Below are positions 44,216-54,876 of a stretch of DNA of 64,000 nucleotides, in pieces. The notes beneath the pieces were generated by a model, which was given only the letters and a program-made list of their open reading frames with translations, had not been told where the DNA came from and made no database searches. The translations under genes were made by a program, and so were the position numbers. Numbering within the stretch: position 1 is the first letter of the stretch; every line of letters begins with the position of its first letter. The stretch is from Prostheceraeus crozeri. Lineage: Eukaryota > Platyhelminthes > Polycladida > Euryleptidae. Location: contig CAJQUW010016939.1 in the NCBI GenBank assembly GCA_907163375.1, positions 10,001 to 74,000 of the forward strand. The letters run 5' to 3'.

Positions 44216-47054
44216 AGTCCAGAAATGGCTAATTTTCAATGTTCAGACAACTGAGTGCGTGCAATATTATCCGGAGGTCAAACCTTCAAAAACTGTTTCG
44301 GGTGAAATGTGATTGTTGCAGTTCAGCACAATCTCCTTTGACAAGTTTGTCATTTTTGAAATAGTTTGCATCATATGTCGACAGAACAATGATATCAAGA
44401 TCAACTGAACTATAGAATCTCAAACTATCTCAAATTTCCCTAATAAAAGTTCTATGATGAAAGGATCGATACGGGGTGACCCTCTTCATATCCAATTTTA
44501 GTGGATTCTTGGACGAATCTCGAGACCCAACTTAAATCATGGAAAAAACTGGATGTCCGGTTTTTACCGGCGAATTGTCAGCCCTGCTCTACATGTACAT
44601 TGTGCATTGAACTGCAATTGAACAATTGAATTCTTCCATGGACTAGATTTTCATAATGATCATTAATACTGGCAAGAAAGTTTTTTCGAATATTATCATG
44701 TATAAATATAGGCCTACCTAGCATCATTTGCCGATCCTGGGTTAGAAGAGTCCAGAATGAAACCGGCCCAGAGTTTTTGGTGTCCGGGCCCGTTAGCCAA
44801 GGGTCAGACGTTTTGGTCCCGTTGCAGATTTAATTTTAAGGCCCAGGGCCGTCTTTTTCAAAATTAGTAGGCATTTGAATATATTCGCAAATTATGATTG
44901 AACAGTCAATTATCATATTCTGAATTATCAAGATTCACTCAAAATGTCTTCTTGTTCATAATAAATGCGTACGAGTATTCATAAGCTAATGTAAATAGCC
45001 ACCAACTAAACGCAATTTTAGGTATTCATTGGATTCATATTCGTAAATATAACGTATTCAACCCGTAATTATGACTCGCAATAAAGGAATTGTAGATGAT
45101 ATCAATAACTCATCCCGCCAATCAAAAACTCAGAAGTCATATCTCGCAGAAATACTTTGTCATGACTAAGCCGTTCTGTACAGAACTCGCTGTTCTTTTA
45201 ATCCATTAGTAGATTTTTTAGGGAGAAGATTTTGCGTGTGTCAAGGAAGCTAATAGCATGGCCATCAATGTCTAATAATTTTTTATCGTTCGCAGGCCTG
45301 TGATTACTCCTCAAATTCCTCAGATTCCTCAAATTTGTTTATTATTCCTCAAATCCTCAAAAATTCCTCAAATATAGCTAAACTATGAGAAATTCCTCAA
45401 ATATGACACACTACAAACTAAATGTAGGATAGTGTATTGTTTTTTGACGAATGGCGATGATGTGTAAACTTCCAATCAAGAAGCTAAGATAGAATCCTAT
45501 AACATGTATCCTACATCCATACTGCTAATCATGAATCACTCATGATTTATAACTTTATAATTTTCTCTTACCCACCTGGTAGATTTTAGATATCGTAATC
45601 CCGCTGTGCTAGCTAGATCTGATATGTTGATTGGACACAGACCTGTCCTCTTAGTATCTAGATGGGCAGACTATTAAATAGAATCTCTTCAATATAGAAG
45701 TGATTGACATAATTTTGAAAAGAACGACTTACTCGACATTTCATTACACATGAGGAGAGGAGAACCGTTGTTTGTCCTTCTAGTGAGCATTTTCAAATTT
45801 TTTAGACATTCTAGGATATAATAATTTTCTTTTAAATCATACTTAGTATATCAAAAATTAACCAGTCGTTAGCTTGTTTTTTTATTTTGTTACCTTGACG
45901 CACTTTGCTACGTTGAATTGATCTTGTTTTACGTCGCTTCCATTTCTGCAAACTATAGGGCTGTAGATGTTCCGGTTCGTCCGGACTTGTTTTGCTAAGC
46001 AGAGAAGTTGTCCGAAGTTACTGTCTGTCAAACTCCTTAGTGCAATACTTCCACGTATTTAATGAGTGAAGCACTGTGATCAACTTACAGAAATTGTATA
46101 TTCGAACACTGTCAACTAACTTCATAATAATGCTTAGAATTCCAACAATAAAATGCTTATTCAATTATTTTCATTAATTATCTTGACCTGTTTCACAACC
46201 TTCTTTATATGTTTCTGCGACTATAGGGTTGCCAAATGCATGCCTGTGCTTCTTAAAGAACTTATGGATATCGATCTTCTATATCCATTATGTGATAGCA
46301 TATAGGTAATAATATTAATTATAGCCCAGCTCACTTGGATTTCAGTACTCTTATCAACTGAGGCGTTTGTTTCACTCACTCTCCTCCATTTTATTTCCGC
46401 TGAACATGAACACATCCGACGGGGTAAATCGGATGGTCCCTAAATTTGGTGTCTATCTGCCTCCTGGTCACTAGCGTGCGGGGGTTGGAAGCGCATGAAG
46501 CTCTGCTATCCCATGAGTCTTTTTGCAGCTACGTTTTCCAGGGTCTGCTGACCGACATTTATCCTGGATGAATTATTCACTTATAGATCGTTTTCATAAC
46601 TTGCTGAACACAGTTTGGTGTGAAACTAGTGCACATATGGCTTATCGTTGTATGCGGAACTCAGATTAATTAAGACATTGAACCACATAGTACTGGGTTG
46701 GTAGATTTTCAACCTGGGTCCACTGCAAGATGTGGATGTCAATATCTCTGCGCAACCTCAAAGAATAGATGTGATAATCTTTCACTTTTTGCCTAGATGA
46801 GACCAACAACTTAACGGCAAGCCTGTTCCCGACACTTGTTTTGTGTTTTTTTGAGAGAATTCATGTTCATTTGAATGTAGATCGGACCGATATGATCAAA
46901 CGCTAGCAAACTAGAGCCACCAAAACTTATGCAGTATAACGTAATATTAATAAATTAGTGTGTAATGTTGCGCATCCTTCATAATAAATTACTGACTTTT
47001 TTAAGTCACAAACATTCCGTCAACGATTTTAAGCTTTCTATATTTACGGGTTAC

Positions 47055-48950
47055 CAGTGTTCCTACTCTCGCCCGAATGCCCGAAAATGCCCGAATCCAA
47101 AATCATGACGCCCGAATGCCCGAAATTTTTGGTAGCGAATGCCCGAATTTTGATCTAAATTCCTATTACGTATATACTGTTGATACATAGCGAAAACATA
47201 GGCCCCTATTACGATACATAGGCCAAAACACCTGCCGAGGAAGATTCGGAAGATTGATCCAACTAATAAAGAAATATGGTTAAATCATTATCAATTCTGC
47301 ATTGGTCGCAAGGCCCAGGCCTTACTTGCCGACTTGGTGCCATCAGAACAAGCTGATGCGATTGAGATGATGAACAGTTTCTTCTCAACAGCGGCACAAA
47401 AGCTTCTATTCTATCTGCCCTTTGGAAGTAAGTTATTGAAATCTACCGAATTTCTCGCTCCAGAGAAACAGTATGATACGGAAATGGAGAAATGGGGTCT
47501 TCGCTTGGCGAAGTGTATGCCAAATGTGATTTCCTCTGCTGAGACTTCCACACTTGTGTTCGAAATAAGACAGGTTCAAAGTATGAAACCCAAACATCAT
47601 ACTCCTGTCGAAAATGTTCGAGAACATTGGGTGAATATCCACAAAACTGGCAAATACCCGTTGACGGTACGACTCGCTCTAGCGATTTGCGCATTGCCTC
47701 ACGGAAATTCGGATGTAGAACGTGTGTTCAGTGTCCTCCATGACACTTTGCAAAAGAAACGTCTGAACATGAAACCGGAGACCGTCACAGCTGTGCTCGT
47801 CTCAAAATCATGCATGAGAGTAAAGAGCTGGACCGCTGCAACCATGCCAGTGACGAAAGAATTGGTTAATATGGCCTTAGCTACACGGGCAGCACATATG
47901 AGGAAGCGCGAAGACCAACAAAGATTAGAAGAAGAAATGAAAAGAAAATGTAAGCAACAGAAAATTATTAAAGAACTAGACGATTCCAAAAGGACAAATG
48001 ACGTCATGATGCTTCTTCAAAAGCAATCGAAGGAAATGGAGGATGACATCAGAAAGAAGACCGATGAACGCAACAAAATACGCAAGCTAATGGAAGACCT
48101 GCAGACCTCAGCTCAGAGGTTCGATGACGAGATTGAAGACCTACACCAAAAGAAGCAGATAATTGGCGAGAAAAAAGAAAAACAAACATCAAAAATTGTA
48201 CAGAACATTTTGAAAAGACATGCTATCAATGTTGATCTTGATGCTGAGGCAGCTGATGATGGTCAAAAGAAGCAGAATACTACTCTAGATAATTAAACCG
48301 AGTTTTGAGAGTTAGACATGATTGTCCTTTTTTCAGTTCTACATACCTTATTTGAAGGACAGTTTTGTATTGTGTTCGTGCATGTAGGCCTACTTGCTGT
48401 AAATTACATTGAGAGTGTCAGCATTTTTCTAGAAACCAGAGTAAATACTTGCCAAAGACGGATTTACTCATCTAGGAAGTAGTTTTCAAAATAGTGGTCG
48501 TGTCGAAGTAAATTATGATTTTTCATATATAGTTTTTGCTTATGCTTGTAAATTATATTCCCAAACACTTAGTAATACGAATATCAGGATGCATGTATAT
48601 TGACGTACATGTATTTAAAGAATACATAGTTGGAGCACTACCCTGAATAATACATGTAAGTTATTTTATATGATTGAAACCAACGTGGCCTACCGCAACG
48701 AAAACTACCGCAGGAAACTATTATCATCAGAAATTATGAAGCGTAGGCCTACTATGTCGAACAATAAAGATTTGGCAGTATATTTAAGGTGACCAGATCG
48801 ATAAAATATGTGCGTTATGTTCGTGAATATAGACCTATGTTAGTCCCTTTGTTCGATAAAGATAAATAGTATTCATGCCCGAAAAATGCCCGAATTTTTG
48901 CGGGAAAACTCAATGCCCGAAAATTTTCAAGTTAACCAGTAGGAACACTG
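47055..48950. mobile_element. hAT element nested in the previous one
   Basis: Inverted ends CAGTGTTCCTACT (13 bp perfect). GCCCGAA is repeated six times in the left ~100 bp and three times near the right end, all in the same orientation, as expected of transposase-binding subterminal repeats. No target duplication is visible (left CGGGTTAC, right GACTCTCC). It carries a partial transposase. Confidence 0.82.
47227..48296 (+). CDS. hAT transposase, C-terminal part with coiled-coil tail
   Basis: The frame is open from about 47227; the first in-frame ATG is near 47370. It has hydrophobic catalytic-core remnants, then GKYPLTVRLALAICALPHGNSDVERVFSVL, the classic hAT C-terminal dimerisation block, and KRLNMKPETVTAVL. 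From ~residue 180 a long Glu/Lys-rich coiled coil follows (REDQQRLEEEMKRK, KEMEDDIRKKTDERNK), unusual as a tail. The N-terminal BED finger and most of the catalytic core are missing; only ~170 bp separate the left inverted repeat from the open frame, so this is an internal-deletion derivative. Confidence 0.8.
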
Positions 48951-49734
48951 GACTCTCCTCCCAAATTTGTTAAAGTCCGTAAAAATTAATCGTTTCAAAG
49001 CCCCAGATGCATGTAGTTGAGGATATATCCTATATTCAAAAAATTACAGTATACAAATCTGACACGCATCATTGAATTGGAGACGATAACGTGAAGCACA
49101 GCGATATCAGCAGCTTGATCTGACATCCTCTGCTCGTCACATTCTAAGTAGATAATGCTTGAGGCAACAAATTAAATTCGCAATAACGCGGGAAGTGATT
49201 ATGACCAAGTCAATATCCTTTTGTAATATACACAAATTCAAAAAGTGTAATGGAGTGTGGTGTGGTCAATCCTGGGGTTGCCTTCTTCGTTGTGACTTTC
49301 ATGACTTGAAGTTTGGCCCAAAATCTGTGCTAAAATTTGGAGTTTTTCTTGCAATTATCATACTAGGCTCCGTTTCCATTCCTCAAATTTTTGCAAAAAA
49401 ATCCTCAATTTTTCTCATAGGCTAATCACAGGCCTGCGTTCGCCATGATAAACATGATTGTAAATCGTGCAAATTATACTCAATTGTGTATGAACGTAGT
49501 ACATGCATTGTATAAAGACATCAAGTTTTAGAGGACGGCAAGGAAAATAATCTTATGAAGAAGCGACCGATAATGTTTCCAAAAATCCAGACCAGGGTTT
49601 TTCCACTTTGGAAGAAGCGTTGATCTCTACTTTTCATGCTTTTCACATTCTTGATAGTCCTTGGCCATGTCACGATCTCTTCTCTGGTTGACTGAGATAC
49701 GTAACCATTCACTTTACAGCTACCCAGCTGTTAC

Positions 49735-49812
49735 TAGAACCTTGTGGAGGAGCTCTCACTAGTACAACTAGGACACTAGGACACCTGGGTTCGACTCCCA
49801 TCACGGAATATC
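49735..49812 (+). mobile_element. Possible tRNA-derived SINE remnant
   Basis: GGTTCGACTCC at ~49791 is a perfect tRNA/Pol III B box, inside CACCTGGGTTCGACTCCCATC. No convincing A box is seen upstream, and there is no tail. Confidence 0.3.
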
Positions 49813-50628
49813 GGCCTATATATTATCATTTACCAAAGTGGAGTCCTATAGTAAACGATTACGAGTCACCTCAGACCCTTTCGATATAATATTTTAAGGG
49901 TGGTTTATGTCCTTTCATGCCATCATTGGTTATAAAATTGATCCATTCTTCCGCGTCCCTATTATTTTGATGATATTGATTAATTCATCGATGCGATTTT
50001 CGGTTGGAATGCAATGCTTATAATTTATGAAATAAACTTCTCGCTGTTTATTTCTATCACCAATATTCTTCTACTAGTAAAGTACGAGTAACACCTTACC
50101 TAGTTTAGTAGAATCAAATAAAAAGCAATTGATAAAAATTCAAAATTATTCAATTCAGCGTGGGACTAGACTAGCATCACAGCCCTTTTCGCAGGGACCA
50201 TTTAGGACCTGTTTTACTTCATTTTTTGTGCACTTTGCTGTTGTTAAGTTTCCTTTAACTAAGTCGGTGCTTTTAGCATAAGGAAAACGTCGCTTTCATA
50301 TTAATTTAAAGAAAAAATTGACCGATTATCAAAATCCCTAATCGGTGCACGCCAAGTCATATGTGATGTTAGATAATCTGGAATGAAACAATCGTGTTCG
50401 CATTTTGTTATACAACAACGGATAATCGATTTTAATCAACATAAACTTTCTTTTCTTTTTCTAGGCTCGCATGAATAACGGAATTCATGCATTTGAAATT
50501 GAAAAACTAAATGATTCAAATTGGTCGTCATTTGTTCTGACGGTAGAATTGTATAAAAACTTCACTTTATCACTTATATCATGAATTATCTGCATGAGGG
50601 TCTGCTAGTAGGGTTTCGAGGTTTGCAT

Positions 50629-51766
50629 CAGGGTTGAACCGGGACCGGCTCGGTCGATCGGTTGAGTTGGGGTGCCGGTTGGGTTGTGTCAATGTAAGTC
50701 GATTGGTCGACCGGCCCCGGTCGAAAGCCGGTCAGTCAATCAATCGACAGTAATCCTTAAGATCGATCGATCAGACAAAAATTGTGATGTATACATAATT
50801 TATCTGTGGCTTATTAAACTTATTTAAAATGTTCCCGATAGATAATGAGTAGCATGTTTTTAAGATCGACACTAAGATTGTTAAAAATATCATCAATGCC
50901 CAACTGTTTCGTGATCTTGTCTACTCATATGCCTACGCATCTCAAAATTCATGTGTGATGAAGCTATGTTAGCTTAGACGAATTGAAAGTTGTAAGGCGC
51001 TAGGCCTACTTATTTATTCTTAACGCAATGGGTTGCATCAATGCAAACAAAACAGGTGAAGTTACGCGCAAGCCTAATCCCAAAAATATTCAGAATACAT
51101 TTTCGATTCTCATCTTCGATTTTCATCCAAAATCTAACAGGCCGGTTTCACTCTACCTAATAAAGATAAGACCTCCCTCACTCGAATCTGATTTCCTATA
51201 ATCCCTGCTGCACACCCCGATGAAAGCATTTCAGATGACATGACTGGCAGACCAAATTTGTTTGCATATCACCTAATTTTCTCAATAGGGAATTCATTTT
51301 CAATAAACCTAATTCACTCATCAAAGAAGCACATGTGAGATAAAACTCGTCGTTTAATAAACAATTTAGAAACGACATCTTGCCTCATTAATTTTGTAAT
51401 ATCTATTTATTTTATTTTAATAAACAATGTTTAAAATCAAATAATTTCAAAACCAATTTAGTTTTAAAAGATAACCAAATATCCAAATGAGTGGATTCAA
51501 TGAATAAAATAGGTAGCTCTTAACCCCTTAGGAAAAATACTGAAAAATTTATTGACATCACAAATTTCAAAAGGTCGATGCCAAGGACCTTCAAATTACA
51601 AACCGATGAACCCTTTGTCTCATCTGTTTGAATGACGTATACATCAGTAAAAGACGATCATAACCATCCGGTTGGGTTTGGCCGGTCAACAGCCGGTTGG
51701 GTTGATTTCGTCTTGCCGGTTACCGGTTGCGTTGGGTCAGAAAATTTCTGACCGGTTCCAACTCTG
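50629..51766. mobile_element. hAT element related to the one at 36.0-37.7 kb
   Basis: Left end CAGGGTTGAACCGGGACCGG; right end reverse complement CAGAGTTGGAACCGGTCAG. Flanking GTTTGCAT (50621-50628) and GTTTGTAT (51767-51774) match at 7 of 8. Both ends are rich in CCGGT/GGTCGA strings. Non-coding, 1138 bp. Confidence 0.85.
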
Positions 51767-52577
51767 GTTTGTATAAAGGCGCAAGACTCTGAATGATCGA
51801 TGAAGTTTAATCACAAGCATCAGTGAATAATGCCTTATGCGTAGAAATGTATGTAGCTTATATTTGGCGCTGATTTGACGCACGCATGATATCATTATTG
51901 ACGTCTAAATTTATCTTTAGAAACGGCAAGTATTAATATACATCCCTGAGAATTGCCTGGATCAATTTCGAGATTATCACAAAATCTGCACCCGTTGCAT
52001 GCGATCGCCATCTGTTGCACAATTTTAGCTCATTGATAACACTTGAAATGGAAATTAATTAATAAAGGTCTTTACAAATGTTTTCACATTTTTCCAACGA
52101 AAATAGAAAGAAAGGATACTAACTTGGTGAACTTCTACGAGCAGTTATCGTCTCCTGACGCAGCAGGCTTGCAACACATGCTACAATACGTGATTTAATT
52201 TTGACCGATTGGTCATTTGCCTATTTTCTGCCTCAATACACCATATTTGCCTTAGAAGCAATGAAAAATACACACTGCTCAAATATGCAGCAGTCTCACG
52301 AATCACTTTCTCATTTGATTATACTACACTCAGGCCTCCTGAAGGGTACCAATGTCCTTCCGCCTCCTTGTGGTGTTACCCGCCCGTTCCTCGGATCGGG
52401 TCGAAATGGGGGACGCTTTCCCGAGTGGCCGTCTGTTGGCGCGCTGCCTCCTTCGGGTTTTTGCCACGCTATTTCTCCGTTGGTCGTGGAGAAATAGTTG
52501 TCTTCTTCTGTATATATCTTTACGGCCACTTTCTTTCATCTCCTCTCCATCGTCTACTCATTCTTCTCCTGCTCCTC

Positions 52578-53436
52578 ATGGCAGGAATCCATCCCAATCC
52601 TGGTCCTTCTCCTCGCCACCCTCCTAGGTACCCATGCGGAGTCTGTCAGAGAAGCGTTGGCTACACCGGCCGGCATGTAAACTTTGGATTCATCTTCGCT
52701 GTTCCTCTCTTACCTCCCGGGCCTTCAACGCCCTCCCCAGGCGTCACCAATGGGTCTGTCCCACCTGCTCTCCTACATACTTTCGTTTTCCTTCTCCATC
52801 CCCAGCTGTTTCTACCTCAGAATGAGCTCAAGATCCTTCAGTGGAACGCAAACGGAGTGCGGGCCCGCCGCTTGGAACTCACTCACTTTCTATCTTCAAA
52901 TCCTTACGACATCATTCTTATCCAGGAAACGAAACTTCTCCCATCCACTACTTTTCGTATTCCTGGATATAAGTGCTACCTCCAGGATCGGACGATTCAG
53001 CCCCGCCGCGGCAGTGGTGGAGGCGTGATGACTCTGGTCCGGGATGGTCTTGCACATTCTCCTTGGTCCATCCCCTCGCTCGCTTCGTCTAATTCTCTTT
53101 GTGGCTTCCTTGGCATTCACGTACACCTCCGCTCCAACACTATCTCTTTGCTTAATGCCCACGTCCCCCCAGCTAGCTCCACTCCTACCGAGGCCCGCTC
53201 GCGCCGTACCTTCTCTCCTTCCTCATTCCCCTCTTCCCCGTCCACCTTCATCTTTGGGGATCTTAATGCACACCACCCCTCCTGGGATTCTCGGGGCCAT
53301 CCTAACTCTCTCGGCTCCGAAATCTACTCCTGGCTTCTCGCTTCAGATCTCTTAATGACCCTGATACTCCCACTCTCTTGCAGCAGTCTTCTGGATGGCG
53401 TACCTCCCCAGACCTCAGTCTGGTACCTTCGTCTCT
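52578..53436 (+). pseudogene. LINE 2A-like motif, PHD finger and APE endonuclease
   Basis: A leucine-rich run (RLLILLLLLMAG) leads to IHPNPGP at 52587-52607, the 2A-like/signal motif known from APE-type LINEs. A C4HC3 finger follows: CGVCQRS in one frame, and WIHLRCSSL and WVCPTC in another, so a frameshift lies within it. The endonuclease starts near 52828: LKILQWNANGVR (Asn), IILIQETKL (Glu), GGGVMTLVRD, LLNAHVPP and FGDLNAHHPSWD. A second frameshift near 53360 changes frame before SPDLSLVPSSL, where the insertion begins. Confidence 0.82.
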
Positions 53437-54073
53437 TCTTAGAATTCTTGGTTTTTCTCTCACTACAAATCTTAGCTGGGAGGCACAAATCAAAGACGTT
53501 TTAAAAAAGGCCTCGCGTCGTTTGTACATAATCCGTTGTTTACGTGATTCTTTGTGTAAAAACGATTTGATATCTGTTTATCACGCAATCATCACAGCCT
53601 TGTTTATATATGCTTCTCCTGTATATGGTAATTTGTCTCTAGTTTTATTAAGTAAATTAAATCGCTTTCAGAAGTGGGCTCATCGCTTGATTTGCGGTCG
53701 TCATTGCTCGTGTAACATGTTTGACGATATGTCAGATACATTTCTTCAATGTGGCTTAAAATTGTTGCTGAATTGTGAAAATCCGTGTCATCCGCTTAGC
53801 ACGTTCGTACCTAATCGTTTGTTGTATACTAGACATTTTATGTTACCAGTATCACACACTGCAAGGCGTTCGAATTCATTTTTTCCATGGTTTTGTGCAA
53901 GGTCAAATGAGCTTATGTGTAAATACTGGAATTTTTCTTGTAAGTATCAGATATTATTTGTCTTTTACGTGATATGAATCCTGTCAGCGTTTGCGCATTA
54001 CTTTTCTCTGTATTTATCGATTTTCATTATTTCGAATATATACACTTTTCTCTCTTTTTCTCTCTTGCTCCTA
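53437..54073 (+). mobile_element. 5'-truncated LINE inserted in the larger LINE
   Basis: The segment opens with LRILGFSLTTNLSWEAQI, an RT thumb start, then KKASRRLYIIRCLRDSL, ALFIYASPVYG and RFQKWAHRLICG, the C-terminal part of a CR1/L2-type LINE. It ends in a TTTTCTCTC-type tail. Outside it, the host LINE's endonuclease resumes with GWSVLPDLGSDHLPI. Boundaries are accurate to ~10 bases; a possible short duplication (TCTCTT) is not convincing. Confidence 0.78.
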
Positions 54074-54876
54074 GATGTGGCTGGTCCGTCCTTCCTGATC
54101 TTGGATCTGACCACCTCCCCATCTCTATTAAGATTCCTTTCTCCCAACGAGCTCAAACCCTCTTACAACTTTAAAAAGGCTCGCTGGGATGACTACAGGA
54201 CTCATGTAACTTCTCATTGTCCCGACTCTGACACGTACTCTTCTCTTACTCTTACTAAAGCCGCTGCTTCTTTCTCCTCTATCATCCTCGAAGCGGCAAA
54301 ATCTTCAATTCCTTTCGGTCGTACCCGCCAGTCCCCGAAAGCTTGGTGGTCCACGGAACTAGATCAGCTCGTCCATGCTCGCCGCAAGGCATTCAGATGG
54401 GCCCATGAAGTGAAGCGGATCGTCAGGCTTATGTTTCTGCATCCCGTTCCGCCTCCAGAGCCATTGCTAAAGCGAAAGCTGATGCTTGGCAACGGACAGC
54501 GTCCAATCTTCGCCTTTCCTCCAACCCCCGTACGGTCTTCTCCCTCCTTCGCTCAGTAGCTGGTACTCCCAAATCCTCCAGTTCTGATCCAACCTTTCTC
54601 GGGTGTAGTTTTGCTAAGGCTACAGCCACCCGTTACGCTTCTTTTCTCAAGAGCCACTTCTCTAGATCCCTTCCTTCTGATCGCCGTCCTGAAAGCCGCC
54701 GCTTCCTTCGTGAGCTCCGCTCCTCTACCTGTACCTGCCCATCCTTTTGCTCTCCTTTTAGCCTGTCGGAGCTCACCACAGCTATTAGTTCTCTCTCCTC
54801 GTCGACTGCAGCCGGTCCTGACCACTTCTCGTACTCTCTCCTCCAAAATCTTCCTCCTTCTGCCCTTGCTTTTCTT
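54074..54876 (+). pseudogene. LINE endonuclease end and pre-RT linker
   Basis: SVLPDLGSDHLPISI carries the catalytic SDH of the APE domain. YNFKKARWDDYRTHV and SPKAWWSTELDQLVHARRKA are the usual linker before the RT. Frames shift at least twice before the RT opens at 54877. Confidence 0.75.

Larger units (their letters stand above)
40832..44586. mobile_element. hAT element with exact 8-bp target duplication
   Basis: Left end CAGGGCCGACAATTG; right end reverse complement CAGGGCTGACAATTC; both are followed by ACCGG-containing sequence. CTCTACAT flanks both sides exactly (40824-40831 and 44587-44594). 3755 bp including a nested MITE. It holds a decayed transposase on the - strand. Confidence 0.92.
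45293..49436. mobile_element. hAT-like element with 6-bp duplication
   Basis: Both ends show CAGGCCTGTGATTA in inverted orientation, flanked by CGTTCG on each side (45287-45292 and 49437-49442). Subterminal TCCTCAAAT-type strings are repeated about eight times at the left and three at the right. 4144 bp, of which 1.9 kb is a second hAT element. A 6-bp rather than 8-bp duplication fits a few minor hAT subgroups. Confidence 0.8.
40611..50355. mobile_element. Probable old hAT element enclosing two others
   Basis: Left end TAGGGGTGTAAATCGG, followed by a dense cluster of CCGATTA/AATCGG strings; right end shows CCGATTATC, TAATCGG and GTGCACGCCAA. Flanking GTCATTTG (40603-40610) and GTCATATG (50356-50363) match at 7 of 8 bases. 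Without the two large inner elements it would be about 1.8 kb. The inverted repeat is imperfect, so this outermost layer is the least certain of the nest. Confidence 0.45.

Noticed and set aside
44740-44870. GGCCCGG-rich patch as another hAT end
   Set aside because: No partner end or target duplication could be found.
49735-49812. Functional tRNA gene
   Set aside because: A B box is present, but no acceptor stem, anticodon arm or A box could be paired.
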